A stretch of DNA of 64,000 nucleotides, taken from DATHKG01 sp035489435. GTDB taxonomy: Bacteria > Bacteroidota > Bacteroidia > Chitinophagales > Chitinophagaceae. Position 1 is the stretch's first letter, and the number at the start of each line of letters is the position of its first letter. Where the stretch lies: NCBI GenBank assembly GCA_035489435.1, contig DATHKG010000039.1; one strand, written 5' to 3'. The notes below the pieces were generated by a model, which was not told where the DNA came from, made no database searches, and saw only the letters and a program-made list of their open reading frames with translations. This document shows positions 7,663 to 16,100 of this stretch, piece after piece. A program made the position numbers and the translations under genes.

Positions 7663-9399
7663 ATGTCAAACAATTCAATCAGAGCGAAATATCGCGCTCA
7701 AAAATCAACTACAATCCCAACGGGCGGTTTTGAATGGTATTTTGCAGACTTAAAAAGAAACCAGATTTCAGAAGATCAGTCTCAGGAACCCAAAGTTCTT
7801 GCCAAACAGGTGAACGGCAGAGATATTGTCGAAGTAGGTATTGGATTGAAATCCGCAGGTCCTGCATTTCAACAAAATGGCGCATCCAAAATTGTAGCTA
7901 ATGGTGATATAAATAAGGAAATCCAACCGATGAAAGTGGACTTCTGCACAGGTGAGGACTTCGATTTGTATAGTACCAGCTTGTCAATATATCCGGGTCA
8001 GTTTGTTAGTATTAACTCATTGCTCACGCCGGGAATGTCAGCTTTTGAAAGCCCCAGGAGGAAAGCTTTCGATCTGGGAATAGACATATCCACTTCAACG
8101 AATCAAGAATTGAACATTCTTAAGGTGACTGATCTTACACGAAGTCCAGATCCTGAAATCACCCGGACTTTGCTTAATCGAAATCACGGAGCGTATTTCC
8201 CTGCAAAGGTCTTAGGTGACATTACAAAACTTAAATCTACCATTCAACTCAGCGCAAGTTTAAGTGTGAGACAAGGCATTTTTTTACCCCTGGAAGAGTT
8301 TGGAATCCCAGCTGATATAAACGCAGGTCTATCTGGAAACGTCTCTACTGCGAATTTGCTTGGAATGAAATATTTTATGTATAATTATTTCCAGCCGATG
8401 TATACAATAAAAGTTTTAACGCATCACAACGAATTATTCGAGCATGCAGGCGATCACAAATTATGCACACAAGGCGCTTACGTTGAATCGGTGGCATATG
8501 GAAGAAGAATATTAGTTATTATTGGATCGATGGAATCTGAAAACAAAATCCACGCGGCGTTGTCAGCGGCGCTGGGTGCAACAGTTACTGGTGGAGAATT
8601 TGCAGGTATTGAACTGGGATCAAAGTTTTCAGGTGAAACCGATATAAGCTTAAGGAATACAGCAAGCGTCTTTCATGCTGCGGTATATGGCGGAGAAGCT
8701 GGGTTCGGCAACCGGATATTCAGCGACATTGTGAAATTTAAAGAATCACTTGCAAACTATATCGAATCACCATCAGCAAGCCGGCTTTCGGACAAAACAA
8801 CGGCCGTGCCCTTACACTATGTTCTCCGCAGAATTTCCGACAATGCGTTACTTTCAGTCAGATCGGTTGGCAGTTATGATGAATTAATATCTACTAACGT
8901 TGCGAAATACAAGGTCGAGGTGCATTGGAAAGGGGTCAAGGTTACTAAGGTGCTCGAGGGATTTGGTGACAATAAGGAAGATATCTGGGGTTCCCTGAAA
9001 GTCCGTTCTGCTAATATCAATGGAACAAATAAAATCCTGGACATCAATATCGTCAGTATCAAAAAAGGAGACCCCATATCCCTGCGGGCTAATCAGACGG
9101 ATTCGGACAATATTAAGGTTAAGGTTCTGGACGGTCTTACTAAACAGCAGGTAAGTAATACCATTCTGAATTTTGAGCAAAGATTCTTTGATTGGGAGCC
9201 TTTGCATACCCCGGAATATGACGAAAACAACTCAAATCAGTTGAAATTTGATTTGTCCACAGAATCTCGTGACATACAGGCAATGAAATCGGGAGATGCT
9301 ATATCATTCACGAAGGAAATGAAATTAACTGAAAGTGGATTTGCAAATCAAACTTCAAAAATTACACTATTAACAAAAATTGTCGTTAAGAAGTACTAA
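7663..9399 (+). CDS. Cholesterol-dependent-cytolysin-like (CDC-like / thiol-activated cytolysin family) pore-forming protein
   Basis: This 578-residue protein carries CDC-core motifs. GAYVESVAYGRR at 271-282 corresponds to the VSNVAYGR strand of cytolysins. The following ENKIHAALSAALGA matches their D/EAAFSAAL helix. VFHAAVYGGEA at 336-346 matches the (S)FTAVVLGGDA element, whose Gly pair (here G343-G344) acts as the hinge needed for oligomerisation; the aromatic before it (F337) is also present. YPGQFVSINSLL near residue 110 resembles the cytolysin YPGALLLANQ region. The C-terminal ~180 residues are beta-rich, but the Trp-rich undecapeptide of true cholesterol-binding toxins is absent, as in the CDC-like subgroup. 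There is no Sec or lipoprotein signal (it starts MSNNSIRAKYRAQ), so export is not evident. A strong terminator follows at 9417-9459. The family call is firm; target and trigger are unknown. Confidence 0.8.
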   Translation: MSNNSIRAKYRAQKSTTIPTGGFEWYFADLKRNQISEDQSQEPKVLAKQVNGRDIVEVGIGLKSAGPAFQQNGASKIVANGDINKEIQPMKVDFCTGEDFDLYSTSLSIYPGQFVSINSLLTPGMSAFESPRRKAFDLGIDISTSTNQELNILKVTDLTRSPDPEITRTLLNRNHGAYFPAKVLGDITKLKSTIQLSASLSVRQGIFLPLEEFGIPADINAGLSGNVSTANLLGMKYFMYNYFQPMYTIKVLTHHNELFEHAGDHKLCTQGAYVESVAYGRRILVIIGSMESENKIHAALSAALGATVTGGEFAGIELGSKFSGETDISLRNTASVFHAAVYGGEAGFGNRIFSDIVKFKESLANYIESPSASRLSDKTTAVPLHYVLRRISDNALLSVRSVGSYDELISTNVAKYKVEVHWKGVKVTKVLEGFGDNKEDIWGSLKVRSANINGTNKILDINIVSIKKGDPISLRANQTDSDNIKVKVLDGLTKQQVSNTILNFEQRFFDWEPLHTPEYDENNSNQLKFDLSTESRDIQAMKSGDAISFTKEMKLTESGFANQTSKITLLTKIVVKKY

Positions 9400-9400
9400 T

Positions 9401-11248
9401 TCAAAGTTGACGAATTGATGAGCCAGGGCTTAATTTATGTCCTGGCTCATCATCTTTTTGCTGAGACTCATCATACAATTGGGGCAGCGTTAAAGTCACC
9501 TTGTAGACGAGATCCGAATCCTGAAATTCCAAATCGCCATTAAGCCTCTTAACAAATTCTGATATGAGTTGGTGTCCGAAACCATGAGCCCTTGACCCAG
9601 TGGCAATTTTATGGGATTCACTCAGCATCTGAAGGCTATTGTCTTTTGTATTTGACACTTCAATTTTGATCATCCCCGATTCTTCCGTCGTTAGAACCAA
9701 TATAACAGTATCATTTTCACAGTAGCTGACAGCATTCTGTAAGATATTGCGAACAACAATCTTCAACATCTCCCTGTCCGTACTTAATTTTAGCCCCTGC
9801 GCAGGGCGATATTCAAATTCTGCATGATTATCATCCGCAATCGGCTCAACAATATGAAGGATTTCCCTGATCAGGAGATCAAGGTCAATGCTTCCATTTA
9901 AAAATTCAAATTGATCCAATTGTGACCTGCTCCAAATAAGAAGGTCCTCTAACGTATCAAGTAAAGCCTCACTTTTTTTGGCAATCGTATCTAACGCAAG
10001 ATCAACTTGCTCTAACGACTTCCCTCGCGTCATTTCGCAGAATGAGTAGATATTGCTGATAGGACCCCGGATATCATGACCAATTACTGAAAATAGCGTA
10101 GTTTTTACGCGATTTGATTCATCCAATTTAGTATTCAATGCAACAATAGCATTGTTCTGGGATGTTAGCATATTATTTCGTCTTCTTATTCTTCTATTAA
10201 AGAAAATACTCACTGAGATCAGGCTGATCGCTAAACCAAGCGCCACTACCAAATAGACCAGATTACGTTCCCGAAGATTGGCTTCCAATAATTGGGATTT
10301 TATGGTTGCATCTTTTTTGTCTGACTCGTATTTCTCCGAAAGCTCAGACCTTGATAAGGCAAGCTGAGCATCATAAATTTTGTTTGATAGTACATTAGAT
10401 TTCGCAGAATAATTATATGCATTTCCGTAGTCATTTAAATTATTATAAACTTCTGCAAGATTAGAGTAAGCCACGGCCAGATTACTTGAATCGCCATGCC
10501 TTAAACTCAAATCCAGTCCATTCAAAAAATATTTAAGGCTCTCCTTATGAAGACCCTGTTTATTTAATATCTCGCCTATATTATTATAGCAATAGATTAA
10601 AGTGACACTGTCCAGGGACCTGCTCGCCTCCCCTTCCACAAGTCTGAAATAATACAAGGCACTGTCCATATTCAGCTTTATGTATGAAGCGCCGAGGTTA
10701 AGAAGGTGATCCAATTTGGACTCCTTAGTAAGATGAGTCTGATAGCTGTTTAAAACCAATAAATGAGTAGCTACTGCTTGTTTAAAATTGCCATGTTTAT
10801 GTAAAACTATTGCCAGATCGTTTAGAGTGGTCGCGGCTGATGAAGAATCCTTGAGGTCCAGATAGTTCCCGCAAGCACGCCGGAAATATTTGTCAGCATT
10901 AGCATAATCTTTTTTAGTGAAGAAAACTGCACCGATATTCGACGCAGCTGCCGCAATTCTTTCAGGCAAATTAATTTTCTCAAAGATTGTTAACGCGGTA
11001 AAATAATCCAGTATTCCTTTATCATTGAAGTCTTGAAGAACTAAACACTTTCCTCTTCGTAGATAAGCATTACCTAAATCCAGTGAATCAATCTTCTTAT
11101 GCTCTATTAAATTACTATATTCAACTATTGCTTCGTCGAACCTTTGGAGATTCATTAAGCTATCACCTAAAAGGGTAGCAGGAAGCTGACCGTTTGATGA
11201 CTGCCAGGTCAGCAAACAAGTGAACAATAAGATTCCCGTGAGTTTCAA
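9401..11248 (-). CDS. TPR-containing membrane histidine kinase
   Basis: The 615-residue product has a signal peptide (residues ~1-20), periplasmic TPR repeats (~25-310), a coiled-coil linker, and one membrane span (~334-354) followed by an RRIRRRN stop-transfer motif. The HisKA domain has phospho-acceptor His391 in VIGHDIRGPISN, and a HATPase domain follows with the N-box NILQNAVSY. The G1 box is degenerate (VSNTKDNS instead of D-G-G), while a GFGHQL G2-like motif remains. The start is TTG (11246-11248), directly abutting the TAA of the lipoprotein gene, so translation is probably coupled. It forms an operon with the lipoprotein and the LytTR regulator. The 3' end of the gene carries the terminator of the convergent pore-former gene. 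Confidence 0.8.
   Translation of the reverse strand: MKLTGILLFTCLLTWQSSNGQLPATLLGDSLMNLQRFDEAIVEYSNLIEHKKIDSLDLGNAYLRRGKCLVLQDFNDKGILDYFTALTIFEKINLPERIAAAASNIGAVFFTKKDYANADKYFRRACGNYLDLKDSSSAATTLNDLAIVLHKHGNFKQAVATHLLVLNSYQTHLTKESKLDHLLNLGASYIKLNMDSALYYFRLVEGEASRSLDSVTLIYCYNNIGEILNKQGLHKESLKYFLNGLDLSLRHGDSSNLAVAYSNLAEVYNNLNDYGNAYNYSAKSNVLSNKIYDAQLALSRSELSEKYESDKKDATIKSQLLEANLRERNLVYLVVALGLAISLISVSIFFNRRIRRRNNMLTSQNNAIVALNTKLDESNRVKTTLFSVIGHDIRGPISNIYSFCEMTRGKSLEQVDLALDTIAKKSEALLDTLEDLLIWSRSQLDQFEFLNGSIDLDLLIREILHIVEPIADDNHAEFEYRPAQGLKLSTDREMLKIVVRNILQNAVSYCENDTVILVLTTEESGMIKIEVSNTKDNSLQMLSESHKIATGSRAHGFGHQLISEFVKRLNGDLEFQDSDLVYKVTLTLPQLYDESQQKDDEPGHKLSPGSSIRQL
9417..9459 (+). terminator. Strong intrinsic terminator of the CDC-like gene, inside the convergent kinase gene
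   Basis: A 13-bp stem pairs 9417-9429 with 9439-9451 (one G-T wobble) around a 9-nt loop, then ATCTTTTT. The T-tract is on the plus-strand side, so it ends transcription of the pore-former gene 17 nt after its stop. It lies within the last codons of the minus-strand histidine kinase gene. Confidence 0.8.
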
Positions 11249-11746
11249 TTACTTTGGTTTAAAGGGAATACTTGGAATGGTACTAAACAATATTTTGATG
11301 AATTCTTGATCGAAGGCAGAGTCAGTCGTGGCATTGAAACTTTCGACCAGCTGCTCATCGACTATTTTTTTGCCTGCGTTTTCTGAAAGATATTCACCAT
11401 TGCTGTTTGCTATAAAATCCATTGACAGGGATTCGAAGGTTTTATGGTAAACTGATAGTCTAATCGTTAAGTTTTTTCGTGGGGTAAATTTCAGCCTTGC
11501 GATTGATGCTAACTTTTTAAACATCTCTTGAATTGGGATACTCTTAACGCCAGATAATTTAACCATAATTTCTCCACTCAAACGGAAGCCATCCGCATTA
11601 AATGTTGGGATGTTCCCGCAGACTGTGTCCTTGTTAAAAGATTCATCTGCGCACAACTTTGTTGTATCGTTAAATTCGACATTACCAGGACGCGAAGAAT
11701 TACAAGCTAAAATAATAAATGCAAGTATGACATAAATCCATCTCAT
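11249..11746 (-). CDS. Small lipoprotein encoded between a LytTR regulator and its kinase
   Basis: This 165-residue protein begins MRWIYVILAFIILAC, a lipoprotein signal with Cys15 as the acylated residue. The mature part has no recognised domain. The gene is translationally locked into the operon. Its ATG overlaps the TGA of the response regulator gene (ATGA), and its TAA abuts the TTG of the histidine kinase. This suggests an envelope partner or sensor accessory for the kinase, which carries periplasmic TPRs. The function is inferred from context only. Confidence 0.65.
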   Translation of the reverse strand: MRWIYVILAFIILACNSSRPGNVEFNDTTKLCADESFNKDTVCGNIPTFNADGFRLSGEIMVKLSGVKSIPIQEMFKKLASIARLKFTPRKNLTIRLSVYHKTFESLSMDFIANSNGEYLSENAGKKIVDEQLVESFNATTDSAFDQEFIKILFSTIPSIPFKPK

Positions 11747-12444
11747 AAAATCATATTTAAATTAGTTCTGAATGTTTTGCCTATAGGTAACTTCACCCCT
11801 GCAACCCAGACATCGTTGGAATCCTTTTTTACAATCTTATTTTTAGAAATAGTATAACTTCTATGGATCCGGATGAACTTGTCATTAGGAAGTCTTTCCG
11901 TTAAATGCTTCAATTTAGAAAGTGTCATTATAGAGCTGGAAACGGTGACAACTTTGCTATAATCTTTCAAAGCTTCAATGTATAAAATATCATCAAAGTT
12001 GATTTGATATTTAGTATAACCATCTTTGACAACAATTTGATATTCGTTGACCTGAGAATCATATATGTCTGCCCTTTTACGCAAACTAATGTATTCTTTA
12101 AGTCTATTCATGGATATTCTAAATCTGTCATCTTTCAAAGGTTTCAGAATAAAGTCGAATGCTTGCGACTCAAATCCTTCCCAGGCAAATTCGCTGTGGG
12201 CTGTAACAAAAATGCACACTGGAGCTGGCGAAATCATTTTGAAAAAATCCATACCATTCAGAAATGGCATATCAATATCGAGGAAAAGAACGTCGGGATT
12301 AAATTGATCCAAAAATGGTTTGGCTTCTAATACATTCCCAAAGCTTTGTTTAAGTAGTAAGAAATCATACCTAGTGATAAATGATGCAAGAAATTCTGCG
12401 TCAATCCGATTGTCTTCAATAATGACACAAGTTAGCTTGTCCAT
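11743..12444 (-). CDS. LytTR-family response regulator
   Basis: The 233-residue protein has a receiver domain at residues 1-~120, with the acidic pair E10/D11, phospho-acceptor Asp56 in FLDIDMP, Thr in VTAHS and Lys in LKPLK. A LytTR DNA-binding domain follows at ~135-233 (ILYIEALKDYSKV, IHRSYTISKNKI, LPIGKTF). LytTR regulators bind direct repeats upstream of targets, often envelope or surface genes. It is the first gene of the operon with the lipoprotein and the TPR histidine kinase, overlapping the former by 4 nt. A 24-bp palindrome lies 117 nt upstream. Confidence 0.9.
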   Translation of the reverse strand: MDKLTCVIIEDNRIDAEFLASFITRYDFLLLKQSFGNVLEAKPFLDQFNPDVLFLDIDMPFLNGMDFFKMISPAPVCIFVTAHSEFAWEGFESQAFDFILKPLKDDRFRISMNRLKEYISLRKRADIYDSQVNEYQIVVKDGYTKYQINFDDILYIEALKDYSKVVTVSSSIMTLSKLKHLTERLPNDKFIRIHRSYTISKNKIVKKDSNDVWVAGVKLPIGKTFRTNLNMIL

Positions 12445-12892
12445 AATAATAAGAATTATGATTGCGCTACTTATCAGTCATCAACAAAGTGTGATTTTGA
12501 TCCTGAATTTTATGAGTTCACTAAGAATAAAGAAGGATCAATTCCTATATTAATATAATAACTTTTTGTCACGTGACCAAAAGTATATGCGTGTTAACTG
12601 CTATAAATGATATGCCGAATACTGCACATCAACCCAGAACAAAAAACACTAATTTGTGCTTCGGCTTTAACAGGTTTTGATCAAAAACATACTGCGTTAG
12701 GGTTGACTCTGCATATTAAAGCCAGCGCTTAACAGGGAACCTACAATTAGTAAAATATTACTTTAGACCAAAACACTATTCCAAAGTTTTCAAGCCAGTA
12801 TAATTAGACGGATAATTCATACAATGACTTCAAAACTGCTTGTAATTATAACCGAGGCTAGTATCATTTATTGATAATTAATTCTAAACAAT
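12445..12892. other. AT-rich divergent intergenic region
   Basis: This 448-nt region lies between the LytTR regulator and a divergent membrane-protein gene. No coding frame is convincing. Apart from the palindrome at 12561-12584, I see no clear RNA or terminator. Promoters for both flanking genes are expected here. Confidence 0.4.
12561..12584. promoter_or_regulatory. 24-bp near-perfect palindrome centred on CACGTG (candidate operator)
   Basis: ACTTTTTGTCAC followed by GTGACCAAAAGT is a palindrome with a single mismatched pair. It lies 117 nt upstream of the LytTR regulator start and 309 nt upstream of the divergent membrane gene. Symmetry of this size without a T-tract suggests binding of a dimeric regulator. 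LytTR proteins themselves prefer direct repeats, so a different regulator may be involved. Confidence 0.4.
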
Positions 12893-13624
12893 ATGTATGA
12901 TCTCAATAAAATGGTCACCAAGTTTCTGCGTGATGATCTTAAAACATTCCGTGCCTTCCAGGTGGTGATCGCATGCATCTGCATTTTGATCCCATTGTTA
13001 TTGAGGTGGAGCGACAAGGACACTTTTTATCCTAACAAACCACCGTCTGCGAAAATAGCTGAGTTGGATAATGCAGATTGTGGCTATGATCCTGATACTA
13101 CGTCCAGGATCTGTAAAGACAAATTAGGATTCAGAGCCAGCCTTAGCGATTATGTATATAGCTCGAATAGCTACATATTCGGAATATTGTATTGTATGGC
13201 AGCAATGTTATTTATTTTCAATGGCGCTGTATATTTCAAATGTGAAAAATATTTAAAAACAAACCATAACGGAAGATGGTATAATATTGCCTTAGGAGTC
13301 TTTTTAATTGCGGTTATATTAAATCCCCAACATCAAAGGCCGTTTTGGCATTATGCGTTTACCATTTTGTTTTTTGTAGGTAATGTGATTGTCATCGCTT
13401 TTTTGCATCAGAGGAAGAACAGGATCATATCTATAATCCTGGCAATGATTACTGTCCTGGCAATGATACTGGCACTCATACCTTCAAAAATAATAAGCAT
13501 TCTACTGGCCGAATGGATTTCACTTACCGCGATTGCTATATATCTGATATTAGAGGCCGTGGCTTCAAAACGTTATCATGAAGAAACTCCGGATGCCCGT
13601 TGGAGAGATGTCCAGGTTAGTTAG
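12893..13624 (+). CDS. Multi-spanning membrane protein, function unknown
   Basis: The 243-residue product has about six hydrophobic segments (near residues 21-37, 96-115, 128-145, 152-170, 177-195 and 198-220). An extracytoplasmic loop between the first two carries two Cys (DCGYDPDTTSRIC, ~63-75) that could form a disulfide. The C-terminus is hydrophilic. The arrangement recalls Frag1/DUF998-like membrane proteins, but I do not see enough to assign a family. It stands alone on the plus strand, convergent with the kinase-like gene 56 nt downstream. Confidence 0.6.
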   Translation: MYDLNKMVTKFLRDDLKTFRAFQVVIACICILIPLLLRWSDKDTFYPNKPPSAKIAELDNADCGYDPDTTSRICKDKLGFRASLSDYVYSSNSYIFGILYCMAAMLFIFNGAVYFKCEKYLKTNHNGRWYNIALGVFLIAVILNPQHQRPFWHYAFTILFFVGNVIVIAFLHQRKNRIISIILAMITVLAMILALIPSKIISILLAEWISLTAIAIYLILEAVASKRYHEETPDARWRDVQVS

Positions 13625-13680
13625 AATGTAAATATGATGAGCTTCATGCAAAATTAAGGTGCCCATGACCCTGGCCGGCG

Positions 13681-14361
13681 CTAATCATGAACATGCCTTA
13701 ACATCGGGATCACCAATTGCACACATTTTTTCCTGGTAATTGACCTGCCAGCCATGACCTTTCCGTCAAAACTTTTCAGCAGCTTGAAATTTGTCTTCAG
13801 ATATGGCGAACCCAGGCTGGGTGACGCAGATGTCAATCTACCAATATTTAATGGCAAACCAGCATAACTAATGACGCATCTGACATCCGAAGCAGAACCG
13901 TAAACACAAATTGAATTCAACCTTCGTTTCTGCTTAGTTATGATAACAAGCAAGTTGTGAAGGATCAGAAATAAGTAAAGGAAGTCTGTATTTGTCAATC
14001 TCCCGAACATCCCTTTCATCCTGATATTGGATATGCCTAGTTTCAAAACAAAATTAGCGACTTTAAGCAGATCCCGAAGTTGCGCTTCGCTTTCTATATC
14101 TGAAGCGGCGTAACATGTTTTTGAAAGTTTTCTCAAATCGCGGACCGACTGGAGGATAAGCCCCGAAAGCTCTTTAAGATCAACTGTTGATTGTTCCAAA
14201 ATCGGGATAGAAGCTAATTTGAAATGAACCATCACCAGGTTTTGACAAACAGATTCATAAATCTCCAGCTCGGCACTCCTTGCAGAAAGTTCCGCAATCT
14301 TTAACCGGGCCTTGGTAAGCTCATGCTGAAATAATACTACCGGCAAATCTTTTAAATTCAT
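13681..14361 (-). CDS. Degenerate NarL-type histidine-kinase-like protein (probable pseudokinase)
   Basis: The 226-residue soluble protein has an N-terminal coiled coil (~10-45), then a helical region (LKELSGLILQSVRDLRKLSK, about 62-81) resembling the dimerisation helices of HisKA_3 kinases. Its C-terminal part follows the order of their ATPase domain: LFLILHNLLVIITKQ in the N-box position, YAGLPL in the G1 position and a final beta strand VQLVIPM. The phospho-acceptor His motif, the N-box Asn pair and the DxGxG box are missing, so ATP-dependent phosphorylation looks unlikely. It may be a scaffold or an antagonist for one of the nearby two-component systems. The frame is intact with no stops, which argues against simple decay. 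The family call is tentative. Confidence 0.5.
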   Translation of the reverse strand: MNLKDLPVVLFQHELTKARLKIAELSARSAELEIYESVCQNLVMVHFKLASIPILEQSTVDLKELSGLILQSVRDLRKLSKTCYAASDIESEAQLRDLLKVANFVLKLGISNIRMKGMFGRLTNTDFLYLFLILHNLLVIITKQKRRLNSICVYGSASDVRCVISYAGLPLNIGRLTSASPSLGSPYLKTNFKLLKSFDGKVMAGRSITRKKCVQLVIPMLRHVHD

Positions 14362-14650
14362 AAATTGTGCTACGCGTTTCGTTGATTATAACTGCAATGA
14401 TCATTGTAAATGGCGGTAAAATAAAAGGTGAAAACACGGTCTTAATCCCCTTGAATTTCTGATAGTTTCGTTCTGAAAACAGCTTGTTTATCGTTACACT
14501 CTGAAAACTCCAGCAGGCTTAATTCCTGCCCTTCTGTCTTAACAAACAGACATCTGTTTCAATCAAATCTCCACCACCTGGTTAAACCGTCCATAATCCC
14601 ATCCCGTTAATTTTTATCAGAATCATTCCTTAAAACCAACCTCAAAAATT

Positions 14651-16093
14651 ATGCACAGGCTTCACTCCGGACTAACCGTAGCGGTTGCTATCAAAGATGG
14701 CAGATCGCCTGAACTGCGGGCTCTCTTAAGGAGTCTGAATAACAGCATCGCTAAGTCCGAAGCCCGGAATACCAATCATCATAGCAACGAGCCTCTACCG
14801 CAGGGAACTGATACAAATTCCCCTGCAGAGGATTCCGATCAGCATGACAACAATAACAAGCTTTGTGATTTTGAAAATTCCGAAACGACATTAGTTGTTT
14901 CAGGCGTGATTCTTCCTGTTCAAAATTATAATGGTGAAACTCTTCCATCTACTCTTGTATTTGCAACAACTTACTCCGGCCCTCTTAAGAAACACCTGGA
15001 AGAATTAGTTAAAACCAGCAAGACCGGTCTATGCCAGATCTTTAAAAACTGTGTGGGTTTCCCTGATGGAGAGTCAATAAATGATGATGCACTGATCTCT
15101 TTTATCAAATCGCATAGCCAGGGAGGTGCTTTTGGTTCAAGATATACCTGCATCACAAAACAAGATGTGAAAAATGAAAAAGAATTAAGAAAAGAAATAG
15201 AAGACTATCTCGATAATGTACAGGAATCTAACTCTACCGTTCACAAAAAAGCCCTCGATGTCAAAACGCTCATCCAACTACACCTCAAATCCAGGGGTGA
15301 CAAATTCAAATGGGCAATGAAACCAGCCCGGGACAACCTCGTAGAATTTTTATCAAAAAACAGGGCGTTTATACTGGTTGGCTTTTTAGCCTTAGCCATC
15401 ATAGCAACTACAGTGATCATTAATCGCGAATCTTCGGGATGGCCTATGTCAATTCTGCTGGGTATTGCAGTTTTAATCGCTGTGATTGCTGTTACAATTA
15501 TTGTTGGATTTGGTATGATTTATTTTATCGCGAGGTCAAAACATAATACAGCAGACCGCCCACCGGATGATCATGTAAGACAGGTAACAGCCACTCAACT
15601 TCGTCCCATTATCAATGAAATGACGGCTGCGGCACCACTGAAAAAAGGAGCATTACGCAGAGCTTTCTACTCAACAGCATTAAAGATTATCAATCTTCAT
15701 AGCTGTTACCTGATGAAGGTGCCTACAGTGAGTAGCCTCCGGTGGCTGGCAATCGATAACCATAAAAGACTGCTGTTTTTATCAAATTATTCCAACACTA
15801 CAGACTTCTATGTCCGTGAATTCTTAAACGGCAAAACCCCGGAGGGAGTTAATTTTATGTTCACCCATGGCGAAGGATTCCCGGATGCAAAATACTTAAG
15901 GAAGGGAGGCATTACTGAAGATCCCGAAGGGTATATGAATGTTATCCATACTCATCAGCATCCCACTGATCTTTGGTACGTCCATGACTCTGAGCTCACA
16001 ATCGACCAGATACTTAGAAATCGACAAATACGCAACGGATTGTATAAAGAAATGAATGAACAGGAAGCGCTAAACTGGTTAAGATTATTATAG
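14651..16093 (+). CDS. DyP-associated membrane protein with two related domains flanking a TM hairpin
   Basis: The 480-residue product has a low-complexity Asn/His/Asp-rich stretch (~36-75) and a first alpha/beta domain (~78-190) with LPSTLVFATTYSGPL and NCVGFPDG. Two adjacent membrane spans follow (~240-258 and ~267-293). The second alpha/beta domain (~345-480) has KRLLFLSNYSNTTDF and THGEGFPD. The two domains match in order: a strand ending FAT/LSN-Y, a helix, then a GFPD turn. They look like an internal duplication of a ferredoxin-like fold. Proteins with this signature are commonly found next to DyP peroxidases, and here the DyP gene begins 7 nt downstream. It could anchor or donate electrons to the peroxidase at the membrane (inference). 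Confidence 0.65.
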   Translation: MHRLHSGLTVAVAIKDGRSPELRALLRSLNNSIAKSEARNTNHHSNEPLPQGTDTNSPAEDSDQHDNNNKLCDFENSETTLVVSGVILPVQNYNGETLPSTLVFATTYSGPLKKHLEELVKTSKTGLCQIFKNCVGFPDGESINDDALISFIKSHSQGGAFGSRYTCITKQDVKNEKELRKEIEDYLDNVQESNSTVHKKALDVKTLIQLHLKSRGDKFKWAMKPARDNLVEFLSKNRAFILVGFLALAIIATTVIINRESSGWPMSILLGIAVLIAVIAVTIIVGFGMIYFIARSKHNTADRPPDDHVRQVTATQLRPIINEMTAAAPLKKGALRRAFYSTALKIINLHSCYLMKVPTVSSLRWLAIDNHKRLLFLSNYSNTTDFYVREFLNGKTPEGVNFMFTHGEGFPDAKYLRKGGITEDPEGYMNVIHTHQHPTDLWYVHDSELTIDQILRNRQIRNGLYKEMNEQEALNWLRLL

Positions 16094-16100
16094 TGTATCT

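Noticed and set aside
7663..9399. Bacterial gasdermin
   Set aside because: Sequence motifs match the cytolysin (CDC) core instead, and the length is about twice that of bacterial gasdermins.
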